Positions 12,565 to 25,447 of a DNA stretch of 64,000 nt are shown here, one piece after another; the stretch's first letter is position 1; every line of letters begins with the position of its first letter. The notes beneath the pieces were generated by a model. That model was given only the letters and a program-made list of their open reading frames with translations. It made no database searches and was not told where the DNA came from. The DNA lies in NCBI GenBank assembly GCA_963082975.1, contig OY720350.1:44160734-44224733 (forward strand). Reading direction: 5' to 3'. A program made the position numbers and the translations under genes. The stretch is from Labia minor (lineage: Eukaryota; Arthropoda; Insecta; Dermaptera; Spongiphoridae).

Positions 12565-12735
12565 GGGCAGGTTAATAAGTCCGTGACGTTTGAATTTCCC
12601 ATCAATTAAATGGAATGGCAACACTATTCCTGTTAGCAGGCAACTATCAGGTGACTCCTATCGAAATTCGAAACAGTTGGGTCTTTTAGTTTTTGTTTGA
12701 TATCCATTAATAGCAAATAATTTGTTGAGTTGTTT
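12565..12735 (+). mobile_element. Mariner 5' fragment (family of 62303-62766)
   Basis: Starts after TA with GGGCAGGTTAATAAGTCCGTGAC and continues with blocks shared with 62303-62430 (ATGGAATGGCAACACT, GTCTTTTAGTTTTTGTTTGA, ATCCATTAATAGCA). No right-hand inverted repeat follows, so it is truncated. Flanking bits (CCGCGGCTCGTATCCGG at 12461, TACGGCCCGCTTTC at 12746) look like a hAT miniature into which it inserted; this is inference. Confidence 0.6.
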
Positions 12736-13372
12736 TTTTTTTTGTATACGGCCCGCTTTCATTTTGCCATTACATTGTGTTCCTTCAATGTATTTTTTTT
12801 TCTAATTTACATTTATTCAATTTTAAACAAATAAAAACTAATTTAATATGCCTATCATCATAAATTTGATTATTTGAATTTTTTCTTTAATTTTTTCGTT
12901 ATTTTTATGATGGATTATTAGTTAAAAACTGTGATTTAATTTTTTTTTTAATTCATCATCAAAAGTTCAATTAAAATTAAAATTGATAAACTCTTTTTTT
13001 TCTCTAAATAGGTTCTTTCCTGTTACATGTGGAACATTATTAATATGTGAGGTAATTCCCTATCATGTTCCTATAGCCCTTTTAGTATTAATAGATATTT
13101 TATGACACTTCATTGTAGATAGAGTAATTAAATTTCATAACCAATTATAGTGATATTTGATAATTTACAATTATTATTATGTTCATAAAAAGGGAATGGT
13201 TTTATTCAAATTATTATAAAGTCAGGAATTTGTGATTTTTTTTTAGTCTATTCATGAATTATTTGTTAAGTAACAATTTTTCGAATCAAATTATTAATTT
13301 GTGCTATATATAGTGTTAGAGTTATTTTTTGATTGAAAAATGGGCCTGACTTTTTTTACTTGATTTTGTTTT

Positions 13373-13980
13373 TACCGACCGACGATAGTAAGGGAGGTAT
13401 TGTTTTCACACCAAATTTCACATGTGGAGATTTTTACATATCTCCACGAATTATGCATTTTCTAAACAGAAAAAAGTATTTTTAGCATGATGTCTGTCCG
13501 TCCGTCTGTCCGTCCGTATAGATGTGTACAGCCTGAACGGCTCAACCGATTTTGATGAAATTTGGTATATTTACTATTGATCAACTTTTGGTGCAAATCC
13601 GTGAACCGGAAGTGGTAGTATTAGCGATCGACGATAGGAAGGAAAGGGTTATTTTCACACCAAAGGAGATTTTTTTATATATCACCACGAATCATGCACT
13701 TTGTATTGGTTTTATCCTCGGGAAAATCATATTTATTAGTTTTTTCTTGATTTAAAATTATATGACGTCATCCAGCCATTCATGACGTCACAGCCTGGTC
13801 TTACATATAAATATATACATATATTATAAATAAAATAAAATTAAAAATATTTATGTTATATGCCTATATGTTTTTTATTACATTAATAGATATATTAATA
13901 TTATTTGAAATTGTTTCTGTAGCTGGAAATTAATTTACTTCAAACCGTCGGTCGGTTCGGACCTGGCCACAGGTCAACTT
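13373..13980 (+). mobile_element. Helentron-like repeat family B, copy 1
   Basis: Starts in a T-run with TACCGACCGACGATAG. Near the 3' end is the inverse CGTCGGTCGGT, followed by the hairpin ACCTG-GCCA-CAGGT and CAACTTATTT. An internal (GTCC)n tract lies at about 13494-13520. Two related ~90-bp modules occur inside (around 13378 and 13628), each with CGACGATAG, the TTTTCACACCA block and TCTCCACGAATCATGCA-like sequence. Two TGACGTCA palindromes lie at 13763-13770 and 13783-13790. No coding capacity. Confidence 0.65.
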
Positions 13981-14574
13981 ATTTAAAACTTAAATTATTT
14001 ATATATAAATATATATAATATAAACTATAATATTTATTAATTTGTTAGAAATAGATAAAAATTAAAAGTCTTTTCTATTATTAAAATTTCTCTTTCCCAT
14101 ACTTACCCCCTCAAGAACAAAAAATAAAATTAAAAACATTCATTTTTTCTTATGTCAAAATCCTATATTTACTTCTTAATTTTTTTTTTTTTAATTTTTT
14201 AATAATGAAATTTTTATAGTAATATAATAGGAACAAAAGAATACTTCCATTCTTCAGAAGAAATTATGAAAAATCTAATTGTATTTTTGTTTCATTCAAA
14301 CTTTTGAATTTAAATTTTTCTCTTTTAATTTATTATTTTCATTTTTTTTATTTCATTTCCCATCCATTTGCTTAACATATTGTATTTAATTGTTGAAATA
14401 AACTTCAACTTTTCAACCCCTGTTTTTTAATATTATTTATTATCAAAATAACATTGTTTAAAATTTTCATTGTATCCAATTCATAAAACATTAATTAAAA
14501 GACACAAGTAAAAAAAAATATAAGATATAATAATAATAATAATTATAATAAAATGGAAGATCAAGTTGAGTGTA

Positions 14575-14790
14575 ACAATTGCATTTCTAATGGCGTGTCG
14601 CCACGTCGATGACTTTCCAGTCTGTTGACGACGTCGTCGTCGTCGTCGTTTGTCGTCCTTTAAGCTTTTAGCCGTTATGAGTCGCATCGGATTATGCAAA
14701 TGGCGGCTTCCACCCTACATTATTTAATACACCCTGTCGTCGCCATCTTGCCACCGTTTAGGCCCCGGTACCCGGATAATTAAAATAAAC
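14575..14790. other. GC-richer island with (GTC)n and octamer
   Basis: A (GTC)n run at 14625-14650, an octamer ATGCAAAT (14694-14701), AAATGGCGGC and CGCCATCTTG (YY1/Pho-like) within about 200 bp. No coding frame with known domains. Candidate regulatory element. Confidence 0.4.
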
Positions 14791-15029
14791 TCATTGCCCA
14801 CACATCCAAGATTTCGCCTAAAGTGAAAATCGTCAAAATGAGAAATTAACCGTAACAGTTAACATTGTATAAAGATAGAATTGTTGAATTGTTGAGATCA
14901 GCAAAATTAGATTTCCTATTAATTCGTATATATATTCATAATAATTTAATCTAAGAGCTTAGTTCAATGATAAAATGCAGAAATAATGAAAAATTTTAAA
15001 ATATAACTAAATTCCCAGAAATATAATTT

Positions 15030-15183
15030 TGGTAAGGGTTCTATATAAAATAGTTCTTGAATAGGTAACAATAATAAAATACACTATTGCACTTGACCAT
15101 TTGGAAAGAGAATAATTTTCCTTACACCCTTCAATTTAACCCCTCTCCATCACCTGCCCCTTAACTTAAATTAAATATAAATA
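15030..15183 (+). repeat. Dispersed repeat H, copy 1
   Basis: TTGGTAAGGGTTCTATATAA ... CCTGCCCCTTAACTTAAATT, ~150 bp, matched in the same orientation at 21092-21245 with about five differences. Confidence 0.8.
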
Positions 15184-15184
15184 A

Positions 15185-15345
15185 GCTGTCGTTGAGAGCG
15201 AGTAAGGTAAAGACCTAATTATATTTTTTGATAAATAAATAAATATTATTATTGATTTATTCAAGAAATATATATACAATCATTCTGTTTGTTATTTCAG
15301 TCCACCTTTTTGGGTGGTGACAAAAAAATAGCAAAAACATCCAAA
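15185..15345 (+). repeat. Dispersed repeat I, copy 1
   Basis: GAGCGAGTAAGGTAAAGACC to TTTGGGTGGTGACAAAAAAA; the inverse copy is at 25678-25830. It contains TATTTCAGTCCACCTTTTTG. Confidence 0.75.
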
Positions 15346-16008
15346 TATAATTTTTAATGTGACAAATTATCATAAAGTGCGTTAATTGACTAAAGTGGCC
15401 TTTGATTGTGAATCATTATAGATACTAAATATTTCTGAGGATTTAATCCTTAATTTATTTTTACATAATATTTTATCTATCAAGTATATGTGACTCTGGT
15501 GATAATTTTTTTATTAACTTGAGGAAAAATTGCTTGTATCGTTTAATTTTCTGATACCCTTTTAAAATTAATATAACAATTCAACACAAAAAACGTTGTT
15601 GATTTTTTCAAATCTAAATAAATGTTCTAATGTGACATTTGTGATACTCTAAACTAGGTAATTCTATCCCAAACAAACGGTCAAAGAATTAAGAAAAATG
15701 CACATGGTATTGATTCTGAGGACGAGCTCCATCGTGTTATATGGTTTCTGGTGATGGTTGTGTATCTTTAAGTTTTTATGGCTTTCACTGCTGACTCATG
15801 GTGGTACCTTAACAGTTCCCTATTTTTTGTAGGTACTACTTGGATTCTAAGCTTTTCACATTCTGGGGAAAACGGGCTTTTTCTCATAATATGGGATTTG
15901 CGGACTTGCACGTGTATTCTACTGATAGAAAATAAAACTTATTGAGGTTGTCATTGTGAAAAAACTGATTTTATTTGTAAGGTCTTTGCTGAACAATTTG
16001 TATATAAT

Positions 16009-16588
16009 TACTATCTCGCCATTATTTCGATGTTGAAATTTTGATGTTTTTATACGTTTTGAAGGTTCCTGAACATTGTCACTAAGGTTGAGAAAAATGT
16101 CTCTGTGTGTGTGTGTGTATGTATGTAACCAAGATTACGCAAAAACGGTTTGAGCTAGAATGATGAAATTTGGTACATGGGCATTATTCAAAATTCATAG
16201 TTTTCTATCAACTTTTGAGAAACGTAGCTCAACCGGAAGAGGGTCATTACCTACCACGTTTTGATTTTTTTTCTTCTAAAGCGACCGTAAAAATAAAGAT
16301 ATATGTTTGATAATTTTTCACATGATTAATGATTGTATAAAACTGATATATATAGAATTTCAGCTTGATTGAATCGCTGAAAGTACCAGAATTAATTTTT
16401 TAACACTGCAAATCTCACGCGCCAACACGTAACGTGGTGCCATCAACAAAGAGCCAAACATGCGCTGGTTTAATAAATATTATTTATTAATTTTAATTTA
16501 TAATTTAATTAATTTAATTTAATTTAAATTAATATATGTTATTTAATCCAATTCAAATTTGCGATATAGTGGAGTGGAGACACTCCAG
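16009..16588 (+). mobile_element. Helentron-like repeat family A, copy 2
   Basis: Same ends as the copy at 2480 (TACTATCTCGCC ... GAGTGGAGACACTCCAG), but with a deletion in the 5' hairpin and a short (GT)n tract. The core CGCAAAAACGGTTTGAGCTA and the AACCGGAAGAGGGTCATTAC block are present. Confidence 0.65.
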
Positions 16589-17280
16589 AATTTTTTTCTA
16601 AGAATATTATTTAGACCTTCTTAACTTCTTGACCTTATTTTCTTTTTAACTATAATTAATTATACAAGTATTTCTCTTTTTTTTTCTTCAAATTCCAGTA
16701 AAATCAATTAAAACCTCTTAGACAAGATATAGGTAATATGTTTCTAAGTTTTCACAAGTTTTATAAATTAAACATAACTTATTTATTATTATATTAATTA
16801 TTATATTATAATTTAATTTATATATTTTCCTGAAAAGTAAGGAATGGATTTTTAGATAAGTCAATAAATTAATTTATAAAACAAAAGATAAATTCCTTCT
16901 CGTTCATTTCTTCACTATGATCTTAAGAATGTTTTTGTTTTGAAGTTCTCAAATGGAGAAGAATGTTCTTCTATCCATTGTCCCACCTACGTTCAGTTAA
17001 ACTAAATCTAGGTCATACATTTCTCCTAGATCCTTCTCGGTCTTGTGTCAAAAATTCTTTATTTCAATTAGTTTTATAAAACAACCAGTAAGCGAATCAG
17101 TAATAAATGTACATAAAATAAATGTAAATGCAATTGTCTTTTAATTAAACTACTACTGAGTTTCAAAATTCTGACTCATTTTATGCCTATAAATCTTTCT
17201 ATTAATAAACCTATGATGAACTTAAATTGCATACCAGGCGTAAATCCATATTCTTTGATCATCTATAATATCATCTAAAT

Positions 17281-17506
17281 CAGGGGTGAGCAACCTTTTT
17301 AACCCTCGGGCCAATTTAAATTTTAAAATTTTGTGGCGGGCCGCACTTACTAATAATTTACAAAGCTTTATATATATACTAATAAACATTATAATATTGT
17401 TTATAAATAATCGAGACGAATAATAAAATTCTATTTTAGAAATGCTCGGCGGGCCGGAGAAAAATATTTAAAGGGCCGCATGCGGCCCGCGGGTTTCTCA
17501 TTCCTG
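17281..17506. mobile_element. hAT miniature (MITE)
   Basis: 226 bp, ends CAGGGGTGAGCAACC and GGTTTCTCATTCCTG, flanked by a perfect 8-bp target duplication ATCTAAAT (17273-17280, 17507-17514). Interior GGCGGGCCGCA and ATGCGGCCCGCGG tracts are typical of subterminal sites in this superfamily. Confidence 0.92.
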
Positions 17507-18187
17507 ATCTAAATAAACTTTTTCATAATATTTGAAATATAAATTTTTCAATTTATATTTCAATTAAAATTTTAAATTATTATTTTTATTAATTGGTGTA
17601 TTGGTCAGGTCAATGATTAATTTGTCTAGTTCTGTTATTTGAAGCATATCGAAATCGTGGTTAGTTCTACGGGAATAGATTTCTATTAAATCCGCTTGAA
17701 TTAAATGTTGATTGGCAGGCTAAAATTGGAATAGAGGATGGTCTTTCTGGGGTTGGTTGGTGTTAGACAAACAGGTAGGGCTTGTTTTTCGGTTTTGATT
17801 AACCTACTATATACATATAACTTGATTTAGCGTGATGCTCCAATTACCCCAGTCACAATTAAATATTGTAACGGATATATTATTTTCAATTCAAATGGAC
17901 GGTGAATATTAAGTAAAAAATATTTTAAAAATAAATTAAAGGACTTATTATGCAAATAATTAATTAACTAATATTTTATCTCCCTCCGTAAAATTTGATT
18001 TGTTACTCCTCTTCTTGAATATTGTGTTAAAGTAATATTTTATTCGATATATTTTTCAAAATTTAGAGGTTTTAGCGTGAGAAATATAATTTTTAGAAAA
18101 TTTAGATTAAAAATGTATAAAAGTCTTATGAATAAACAAAACTAGAAATGGAGTTTTGATTTTTGCATTTATTATTAACCACTAGAC

Positions 18188-18448
18188 CAGGGGTCGGCAA
18201 CCTTTTTCAATAGTTGGGCATATTTCTGAAATAATATAACAGGGGTGGACACACTCGGTGATATTTAGAGCCATTTTGAAAAATCGAAATGTTTAAGAGC
18301 CTGGTCGCAAAAACATTCTACCTTTTTTTTTAAGAACCATTTTGAAAAAATTGGAAAATAGTCGAAAATGTTTAAGGGCCTAATCGCAAAAACATTTGAA
18401 TGCAGGCACTTGAAAGGGCTTCGCGGGCACCCTGGTTGCCGACCCCTG
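18188..18448. mobile_element. hAT miniature
   Basis: Ends CAGGGGTCGGCAACC / GGTTGCCGACCCCTG; flanks CACTAGAC and AACTAGAC (7 of 8). The interior contains a second hAT-like end (CAGGGGTGGACACACTCGG, 18240) and repeated AAAAACATT blocks, so it may be a nested or duplicated element. Confidence 0.88.
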
Positions 18449-18459
18449 AACTAGACAAC

Positions 18460-18535
18460 TTACATTTCGGCCTTGGTTAGGACCGAAACGTCATTATATA
18501 AATTTAATACATTAATAAATGAAATAATTAATCAT
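18460..18535 (+). mobile_element. Penelope-like 3' end relic
   Basis: TTTCGGCC-TTGGTTA-GGACCGAAA stem followed by CGTC and an AATAAATGAA tail. The layout (stem-loop, CGAAACGTC, AT-rich tail) is the same as in the arms at 4460-5015. No coding part is left. Confidence 0.4.
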
Positions 18536-18549
18536 TTTTTTATATATTA

Positions 18550-18699
18550 CTAGCAGACCCGCAAAGCGTAAATACGTATGTGATAACTGAACATTTAATA
18601 ATAATAATAATCTATTATAAATGAATATAATTTAAATTTTAGTTTTAATTGGACTTTTTTTGTTTTTTATTTTTATTTATTTTTATTGGAATTATTACA

Positions 18700-18732
<33 letters not shown>

Positions 18733-19541
18733 TTATTAAATGAATATAATTGAAATTTTATTTTTTATTTTTATTTTTTTTTTGTTAATAATTTATTTTT
18801 ATTTTTTATTTTTTTTGTTAATAGTTATTACATTTTAATTAACAGTTTTCGGAAAAAGTATATTCTCTTATTATAGAGATTCTTATTGTTTGTCTCACAA
18901 GTCTACCTACCTTATTTCATTACCATTGCATGATTCAAAATAAAATTCAAAATATTTAATAGCACATGACATGATCTTAGTATTTTTCCCATCCCAGAAT
19001 ATTTGCTAATATTACATGTTGGAGTTCCAATTACCTGCATATTTAATGGGAATTTCAATGCTGAATATGATTTTAAATAAAAAAGAAAATTGAAAAAAGT
19101 AATTGGAATTATTATTATTAAGAATCAACAAATAAATTTATTAAATATACATTTAAATATTTAAATAAATCTCTATATAAATTTAATAAATATTCAAAAA
19201 ATAATTGAAACAATATAAATAAAACGATTCAATATTTTACTTACATTGTGATTTATATTTTTATTTTTTTTATTACAACTGTTATTATGGGTATGTTATT
19301 TTTGACAGTTTAAAAAAAATTGAAAATATTAATAAAATTTATCAAAATAATAAGTTGAAAAGATTTCCAATTATTTTAACCATGGTAACCATGAATAGAC
19401 TTTTACTAAAATATTACTAATTAAATTAATTTTGGATTTAACTACACTTGGTATACCCACAACAATCCCTGAAAGTTTCATCGCAATCGTAGTTTTTGAG
19501 TTTAGGCGAGACAGACAGACATTCCCTTTTATATATATAGA
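18550..19541 (-). mobile_element. Non-autonomous Helitron, full length
   Basis: Minus strand. The 5' end TCTATATATATAAAAGGGAATG begins at 19541 next to a host A; the 3' end GCTTTGCGGGTCTGCTAG stops at 18550 next to a host T, giving the A|T insertion site and CTRR end of canonical Helitrons. The leader TGTCTGTCTGTCTCGCCTAA and GATTGCGATGAAACTTTC are typical of arthropod Helitron 5' regions. The interior is AT-rich with (AAT)n tracts. No Rep/Hel coding. Confidence 0.85.
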
Positions 19542-19779
19542 TTTTTAAAATTTTCTACAAATAATATAATTTAAAAAACTATTTACTAAGGAGATGGGCT
19601 AGGAGTGGGTAATGATTCACAGCCCTCTTGTTAATTTCTTCTATCTTTGTCTTTTATTAATGTTATATATGTATATTTTGCAAAATAAATTTCTTAATAA
19701 ATATTAAAGCTTTTTTATAGATATGGGTCTGTTAAATTTCAAGACCTTTATTCTATGAAATTTCCCATAAAGAGAGGAT

Positions 19780-20290
19780 GGTGAAGTTAGTAATTATTAT
19801 ATCTAGTAGACTTAATCAGTGAGACAAATCAATTATAAATGGCAGATTTGTTCTTCATCGTAACGCAATTCATTGGAATGAAATGGCGCTGACAGGGAAG
19901 AAGGAGGCATCTCTCCGTTTCGAAATTCCTTTTAAAATATAACCCTGACAATGTCGTATGCATTCATTCATTTTACAATGAAGAAGGGTGGTTGAGTTGT
20001 CTCGCTAGGAATGCAATGGCCTGTGATATCATAATTCGAAGTTTAATCTTTAACGCCCCTTGCCACCCCATCTCCATCCACCCCTTGCTCCCGCTCCCAC
20101 TCCCTCTACTTCTCGACGCGCTGAAAGTAATTGAGGGCGACGAGGCGAGACTCGGGCTGTTGTTTGTTATTTGCATCGTGATGGCTGACTGACAAACGGC
20201 GCTCCGGATCGGTTTGTTCATTTCCGAAAGCGCCAATGTAAACAATAATCAAACTTTCCACATGGCGATAATTACTTTCTCCTGATCAAC
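19780..20290. other. GC-richer non-TE island
   Basis: Unique sequence with pyrimidine-rich and homeobox-like parts (AAACGGCGCTCCGGATCGG, GCGCCAATGTAAACAATAAT with a forkhead-like GTAAACA). Open frames here overlap on both strands and show no known domain, so I do not call a gene. Confidence 0.35.
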
Positions 20291-21091
20291 ATGAAAATTC
20301 ATCAAGTCGCTTGACAAAAAAGATTCATTAAAAATTGTTATTGAAATTTTTATCTACAAACATATTGATGATTCAATACAAGTCCCCCCCTCCTCTTTCC
20401 CCCTCTCTCTCGTTCTCTTCTTCTCTCTTCAGATTTACTAAATCAAGAAATAATTACATTCCACCCTCGATTTTTTTTTTATAGACCTGAATCTTTTTAA
20501 TTAATTATTATTCTTAACCAATATATTTTTAAATGAAAAGAATGTCATATTTGTATACCTCTAAAATAAAAGTTTAATAATTTTGATTAAATATAAGTCA
20601 CTAGGCCCTTGACTTTATTATACTGTTCGTTTAAAATATTTTTTTTTATATTAATTTATTTTCTTATTATGGAAGAATATCAAAATTAAAATTTATGAAA
20701 CTATTATTTTGTCAATAATATTGTATGAATATGAGACGTGGTCCATGTCTTAGAATAAAATTAGGGTAGTTGAAAATAAAATTTGTGCCGAAAAAAGATA
20801 AGATCACAGAGAAATGGTGGAAATTAAATTATATACTACATATATTCCTAAAAAGAAAAGCCTTATAATCGAGGAGTAGAGGGTTATTCCCGGGAATTCC
20901 CGCCGAATTTCCCTATTTTTTTAGCTTTTTTTACAGTGAACTCTGGCAGACGGCAGTTGCCATTGCCAAATTATTTTATATTTAATTTTTTTTTTTTGTA
21001 TGTATATATATATATATATAACTATATATATATATACTTAAAATGCGATTTCACAAACTTGGGTCTGTTTTAATTGCCATACCTGACACCT

Positions 21092-21245
21092 TGGTAAGGG
21101 TTCTATATAAAATAGTTCTTGAATAGGTAACAATAATAAAATACACTATTGCACTTGACCATTTGGAAAGAGAGCAATTTTCCTCACACCCTTGAAATTA
21201 ACCCCTCTCCATCACCTGCCCCTTAACTTAAATTAAATATAAATA
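21092..21245 (+). repeat. Dispersed repeat H, copy 2
   Basis: Direct copy of 15030-15183. Confidence 0.8.
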
Positions 21246-21569
21246 TAATAAATGATTTTATTTTTAGCTGATTATTATAATAAAATAAAAAATTGATCTT
21301 AAACAAATCTTTTTTTAATTATGCATTTTTAATTATACATTGAGAACAGAGTAATTTTATAAAAAATTTCAAAAAAATAGTGTTTGAAGTTCTGGAACAG
21401 AAAAAAATTTTCTGACAATGAGAAACCTAAAGATAAAACACAGTGTCACCTTTAGGTTCCCATATCAATTCAGACATGCAACTTGGTTGAATTATATAAA
21501 ATTATCTCCTCTTTACAGCTATTAATATAATAGACAATTTTTTTAAAAACCTACTTATAGCTGACATTG

Positions 21570-22400
21570 CTGCCATCTATAGGAAAAACAATTTTTAGGG
21601 GCACCTATAACACGGTTGATAAAAAAGATACTTTTAAAAATTAGGTGTTTAAATTGAAGTAATTTATATCTATATATTAAGTCTATTTTTTATAAATGTA
21701 GTTATTAAATTCTTGATAAATATTAAAATAAAAATATAAAATACTAATTATGAACATTACTTACCTTAAGGTTATCTTTAAGATTTGTTGAAAAAATCAA
21801 TTGATGACGATCCGGTCTGCTTTTCAAGTTAAATAAAAAAAAGGGCGACTAATTGTATTGTTGTAGGACATCTCAGGTGGTGGAAAAACAAAACTTTAAA
21901 AAAAAAATTCTCCGTATGTTTTAAAATTTGCTTATTTATATAGTTTAAATTCTAAAGTGTCATCTGTAGGTGCCATGTCATCTATAGGTGTCATTACCTT
22001 AAATATATCGAATGTATCATTATATGAAACCTGATTTTTTTATTATAACTAAAGTTAAAGCACCAACAAGGTGTTGGAAAGATGTTTTACTTTGTAAATA
22101 AATAAGTTGAAGATAAAGAGAGCAAGCGAAGTGAAAAAAGTAGATGTCATCTTGGGTTCCATAAATGTCATCATTAGGTTCCACCAAAATTTTTGGTGTC
22201 ATCTATAGGTGCCATTTGAATACTTTGAAAAAAAAATTATATTTCCTCTTAAACTCATATAAAAGTTTAAAATGTTTATCCTGGTGATAAAAGGTAAGAT
22301 AAGCTTCATACTAATTTTTTGTGAGACGTATAGTTTCAATTTTATAAAAGAAAATAGTGGCAAAAGCGCTTAAAATGTCATCTATTGGTGCCATTAATAC
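21570..22400 (+). repeat. Scattered CATCTATAGGTGCCATTACC motif
   Basis: The motif GTCATCTATAGGTGCCAT, exact or nearly so, occurs at about 21570, 21960, 21979, 22199 and 22377, and once more at 25827. It is spaced irregularly in unique AT-rich sequence. No coding was recognised. Confidence 0.6.
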
Positions 22401-22573
22401 CTTAATAATATATATTATTTATTATTATTATAATAATTGATATTATTGGGATTATATAAACAATAATTGTTGTAGTGTATTTACAAATATTTAATAAGTT
22501 TTAATCAATCTAAAAATAATCTGATATTTATATTTCATTTCAATAAAAAAATATCTATTTTCTTCTATACTAA

Positions 22574-22651
22574 TTAAGACGTTTCGGTTCCTGTTCCATA
22601 TACCAAATATTCATGTACCACCGGTGGTACATGCCGGCGTGAACGTTTTAA
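22574..22651. mobile_element. Degenerate piggyBac-type miniature
   Basis: TTAAGACGTTTCGG at the left and CGGCGTGAACGTTTTAA at the right, with a perfect 16-bp palindrome GTACCACCGGTGGTAC between. The core is shared with 37220 and 55791. Confidence 0.5.
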
Positions 22652-23304
22652 AAAAGGTAGTTGTATCTGTGGAAGGGCTTAATAATTTTATAGAGATGTT
22701 TATTTGGAGCCACTTCTTTTAATAACTTGCTAACACAAGAGATAATCAAATAAACAAAAAACATATAACTGATTGTGGTTTTTTTTTTAATCCGAGAAGA
22801 AGTAAAATTTTAATAATCATTAAATTAAAGTAATTTATTTGTTTATATAGTATCATAAAATCTCGTTTAATTTTCATTGATGTCAATTTGTTTTAACAAC
22901 CACATCAAGACTCGAAATTTGCCAGTTTACAGTTTCAATAGGTAATTTAGATCAAGGAGAATTATGGGATTCTAGTATGAAATAATTAAACATGATCCTT
23001 TAAACTTTCTCTTCGTACCTTTTAATTTCATCTAACCAGTCTAATTTTCATATATTTATCCTATTAATTTCAAAAATCACTTTAAGACGTTATTCACACC
23101 TTTCTATTAAAATAAATTGAAACCTAAAATTTATAGAAAAATAAATAATAATTATTAGTAGGAAAAAGAATAGAATTATTGGATATATTAAATTTCACTG
23201 ACAAAATGAAAAATAATGATAAATTGGCTGAAATTTATATTAATATAGAATTTGATATAATTTCATGTACAATAGAGGTGTCAAACTCATAGGTACACTT
23301 AGAT

Positions 23305-23592
23305 CAGGGATGTCCAACCTTTTAATTTAATGGGCCACATCGCAAACTTAAATATTTAACTGGGCCGCAAAATTACCAGAATATGTTAAGCCCAGCTAGT
23401 GAATGTCTCAAAACTTATGGAGATTTTTGGGGATAGAGGTGGTTTTTTGTTTTTGAATTTTGCAGCCTTTTTTTATAGCCTCAAAGTTATAGGTCGCTTG
23501 CCGGACTGTGAATTCTTTAAAATTTAACTTCAAAATGAGTCGATAGTGGGCCGCATCAAAACTTTGAGTGGGCCGTGTGTTGGACATCCCTG
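23305..23592. mobile_element. hAT miniature, copy 1 of an inverted pair
   Basis: Ends CAGGGATGTCCAACC / GTTGGACATCCCTG, flanks ACTTAGAT / ACTTAGAC. The interior matches 23946-24234 in opposite orientation over its whole length. A further single hAT-like end (TAGAGGTGTCAAACTCATAG) is at 23274. Confidence 0.9.
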
Positions 23593-23945
23593 ACTTAGAC
23601 CATACAAGCAAGGTTTAACTTTAGGCTGGCCGCAGACAAATTGAAAGTCGAAAGTCTGATGTTTCTTTATTTTAGAAAAGGTTATAATAAATCAAAGAAT
23701 ACAAACTCAAATTTGAAAATATAATTGTTTAATAAGGATTTAACATAGAAAAAATTTAAAAAAAAATTTTTAATTCAGAAATATCTTTTTTGCATCAAAT
23801 TTTAAGTTCATTTCAAATAATATTATAATTAAATAAACTAAAAAAAAATGATTAGTTTAAAAAATATTTTTTAATTCTATAAAAAAAAAGAAAAGAAAAA
23901 ATTAGACAAAAAAATGAAATGAAATTGTTTAAAGATATTTTAAAG

Positions 23946-24234
23946 CAGGGATGTCCAACTCGCGGCCCACTCAAAGTTTTGATGCGGCCCACTATCGACT
24001 CATTTTGGAGTTAAATTTTAAAGAATTCACAGTCCGGCAAGCGACCTATAACTTCGAGGCTATAAAAAAAAGGCTGCAACATTCAAAAACAAAAAACCAC
24101 CTCTATCCACAAAAATCTCCATAAGTTTTGAGACATTCACTAGCTGGGCTTAACATATCCTGGTAATTTTGCGGCCCAGTTAAATATTTAAGTTTGCGAT
24201 GTGGCCCATTAAATTAAAAGGTTGGACATCCCTG
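23946..24234. mobile_element. hAT miniature, copy 2 of an inverted pair
   Basis: Ends CAGGGATGTCCAACTC / GGTTGGACATCCCTG, flanked by TTTAAAG on both sides. It is the inverse of 23305-23592, 353 bp away, so the transcript of this region could fold into a ~288-bp stem. Confidence 0.9.
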
Positions 24235-24846
24235 TTTAAAGGAAAGTAAAGTTTGTTTTGTTTGTTTTTTTCAAAGAAGTAAAAATAGAAATAGGTGCAA
24301 AATAAAATGAAATTTTTTTTAATAACGTGATGGAGATCTATCGAATGAGGGATTTGGTAGATTTTAAATTCTCATCCAATCATCCATTGAGAGAGAAATG
24401 AAGGCCGTAGTGTTCCATATTTCAGTAATTCAATCGGTCGATTGTTATCAAGTCGGTTTAATGGAAACAACGATGTCTATAAAATCAAACGATCTCAAGC
24501 AAGGTAATAAAAAGTATACAATAAAATTTTTTTAAACAGCACTTGTCAATCATATTCAATCAGAAATTCAAAAATAAAATTTATGGTCGAATGAAATAGA
24601 GAATTATTCATAAAGACAATAACTTTGAAATAAAAAATTATAATTATCAGATATATAGCTAGCTATATTTCAAAACATGATTGAAATATTTTATTGTAAA
24701 TCCTCTAATCGTTCGTATACTATATGCCATACATATCTCCCAATTGATTTAAATTATATTCTTGAACACTCCCTGTGGTAGTTCCCCAATTGGCTTAAAT
24801 ACCTATTTCTTTTTCATATGAGCCATGTGTTCTAATCTCCTCGATA

Positions 24847-25447
24847 GAGGGTTACTTTTCCCGGAGTATTTTCGTTCCCGGGTGTCGGAAAATTTAAAAA
24901 TGCATTTCCCGGAATTCCCAGGAATCTCGGGAAATTATAAAAAAAAATACTAAATTTGAAGTGGAAATTGGAAAAGTTTTACGAAACAGTTAAATAAATG
25001 TTGTTTTTGCCAAAAAATAAAAAAAAAATTCAGTAAGATTAATATATAATCATCAAAATATAACATAAACATAATTATTTTCTTTACTACTTACTTTCTT
25101 TACTTTTCCCCGGACTATTTTCGTTCCCGAGAATCGGGAAATTTAAAAATGCATTTCCCGGGAATCCCGGGGAATTATAAAATATACTAAATTTGAGGTG
25201 GAAATTTTTAAAAGTTTTACTAAAAAGTTAAATAAATGTTATTTTTGCCAAAAAATAAAATAAATTTAATTCAAAAATAAAAAAAAAAATTCAGTAAGAT
25301 ATAATATATAATCATCAAAATATAACATAAACATAATTATTTTCTTTTACTTATTTAGAAAATAACATTTTATAAAACGAGAGGCAATCAAGGGAAATGT
25401 CGCCTAAAACTGAGATTCTTCATATTAGAGGAGTAACGATTAGTTAT
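24847..25447 (+). repeat. Repeat family G, copy with internal duplication
   Basis: Starts TAGAGGGTTACTTTTCCCGG. Two imperfect copies of the same ~220-bp block (from TTTTCGTTCCCGGGTGTCGG at 24866 and TTTTCGTTCCCGAGAATCGG at 25127) lie in tandem; the right part matches the inverse of 3482-3842 to its end. A further relic of the end is at 20875-20935. Confidence 0.65.

Noticed and set aside
13552..13755. 67-codon frame also seen near 36540 (similar peptides)
   Set aside because: The similarity comes from family B repeat copies, not from a conserved gene; copies elsewhere break the frame.
19973..20245. 90-codon minus-strand open frame
   Set aside because: Low-complexity Ser-rich translation in a candidate regulatory island; an opposite frame is open over the same bases.
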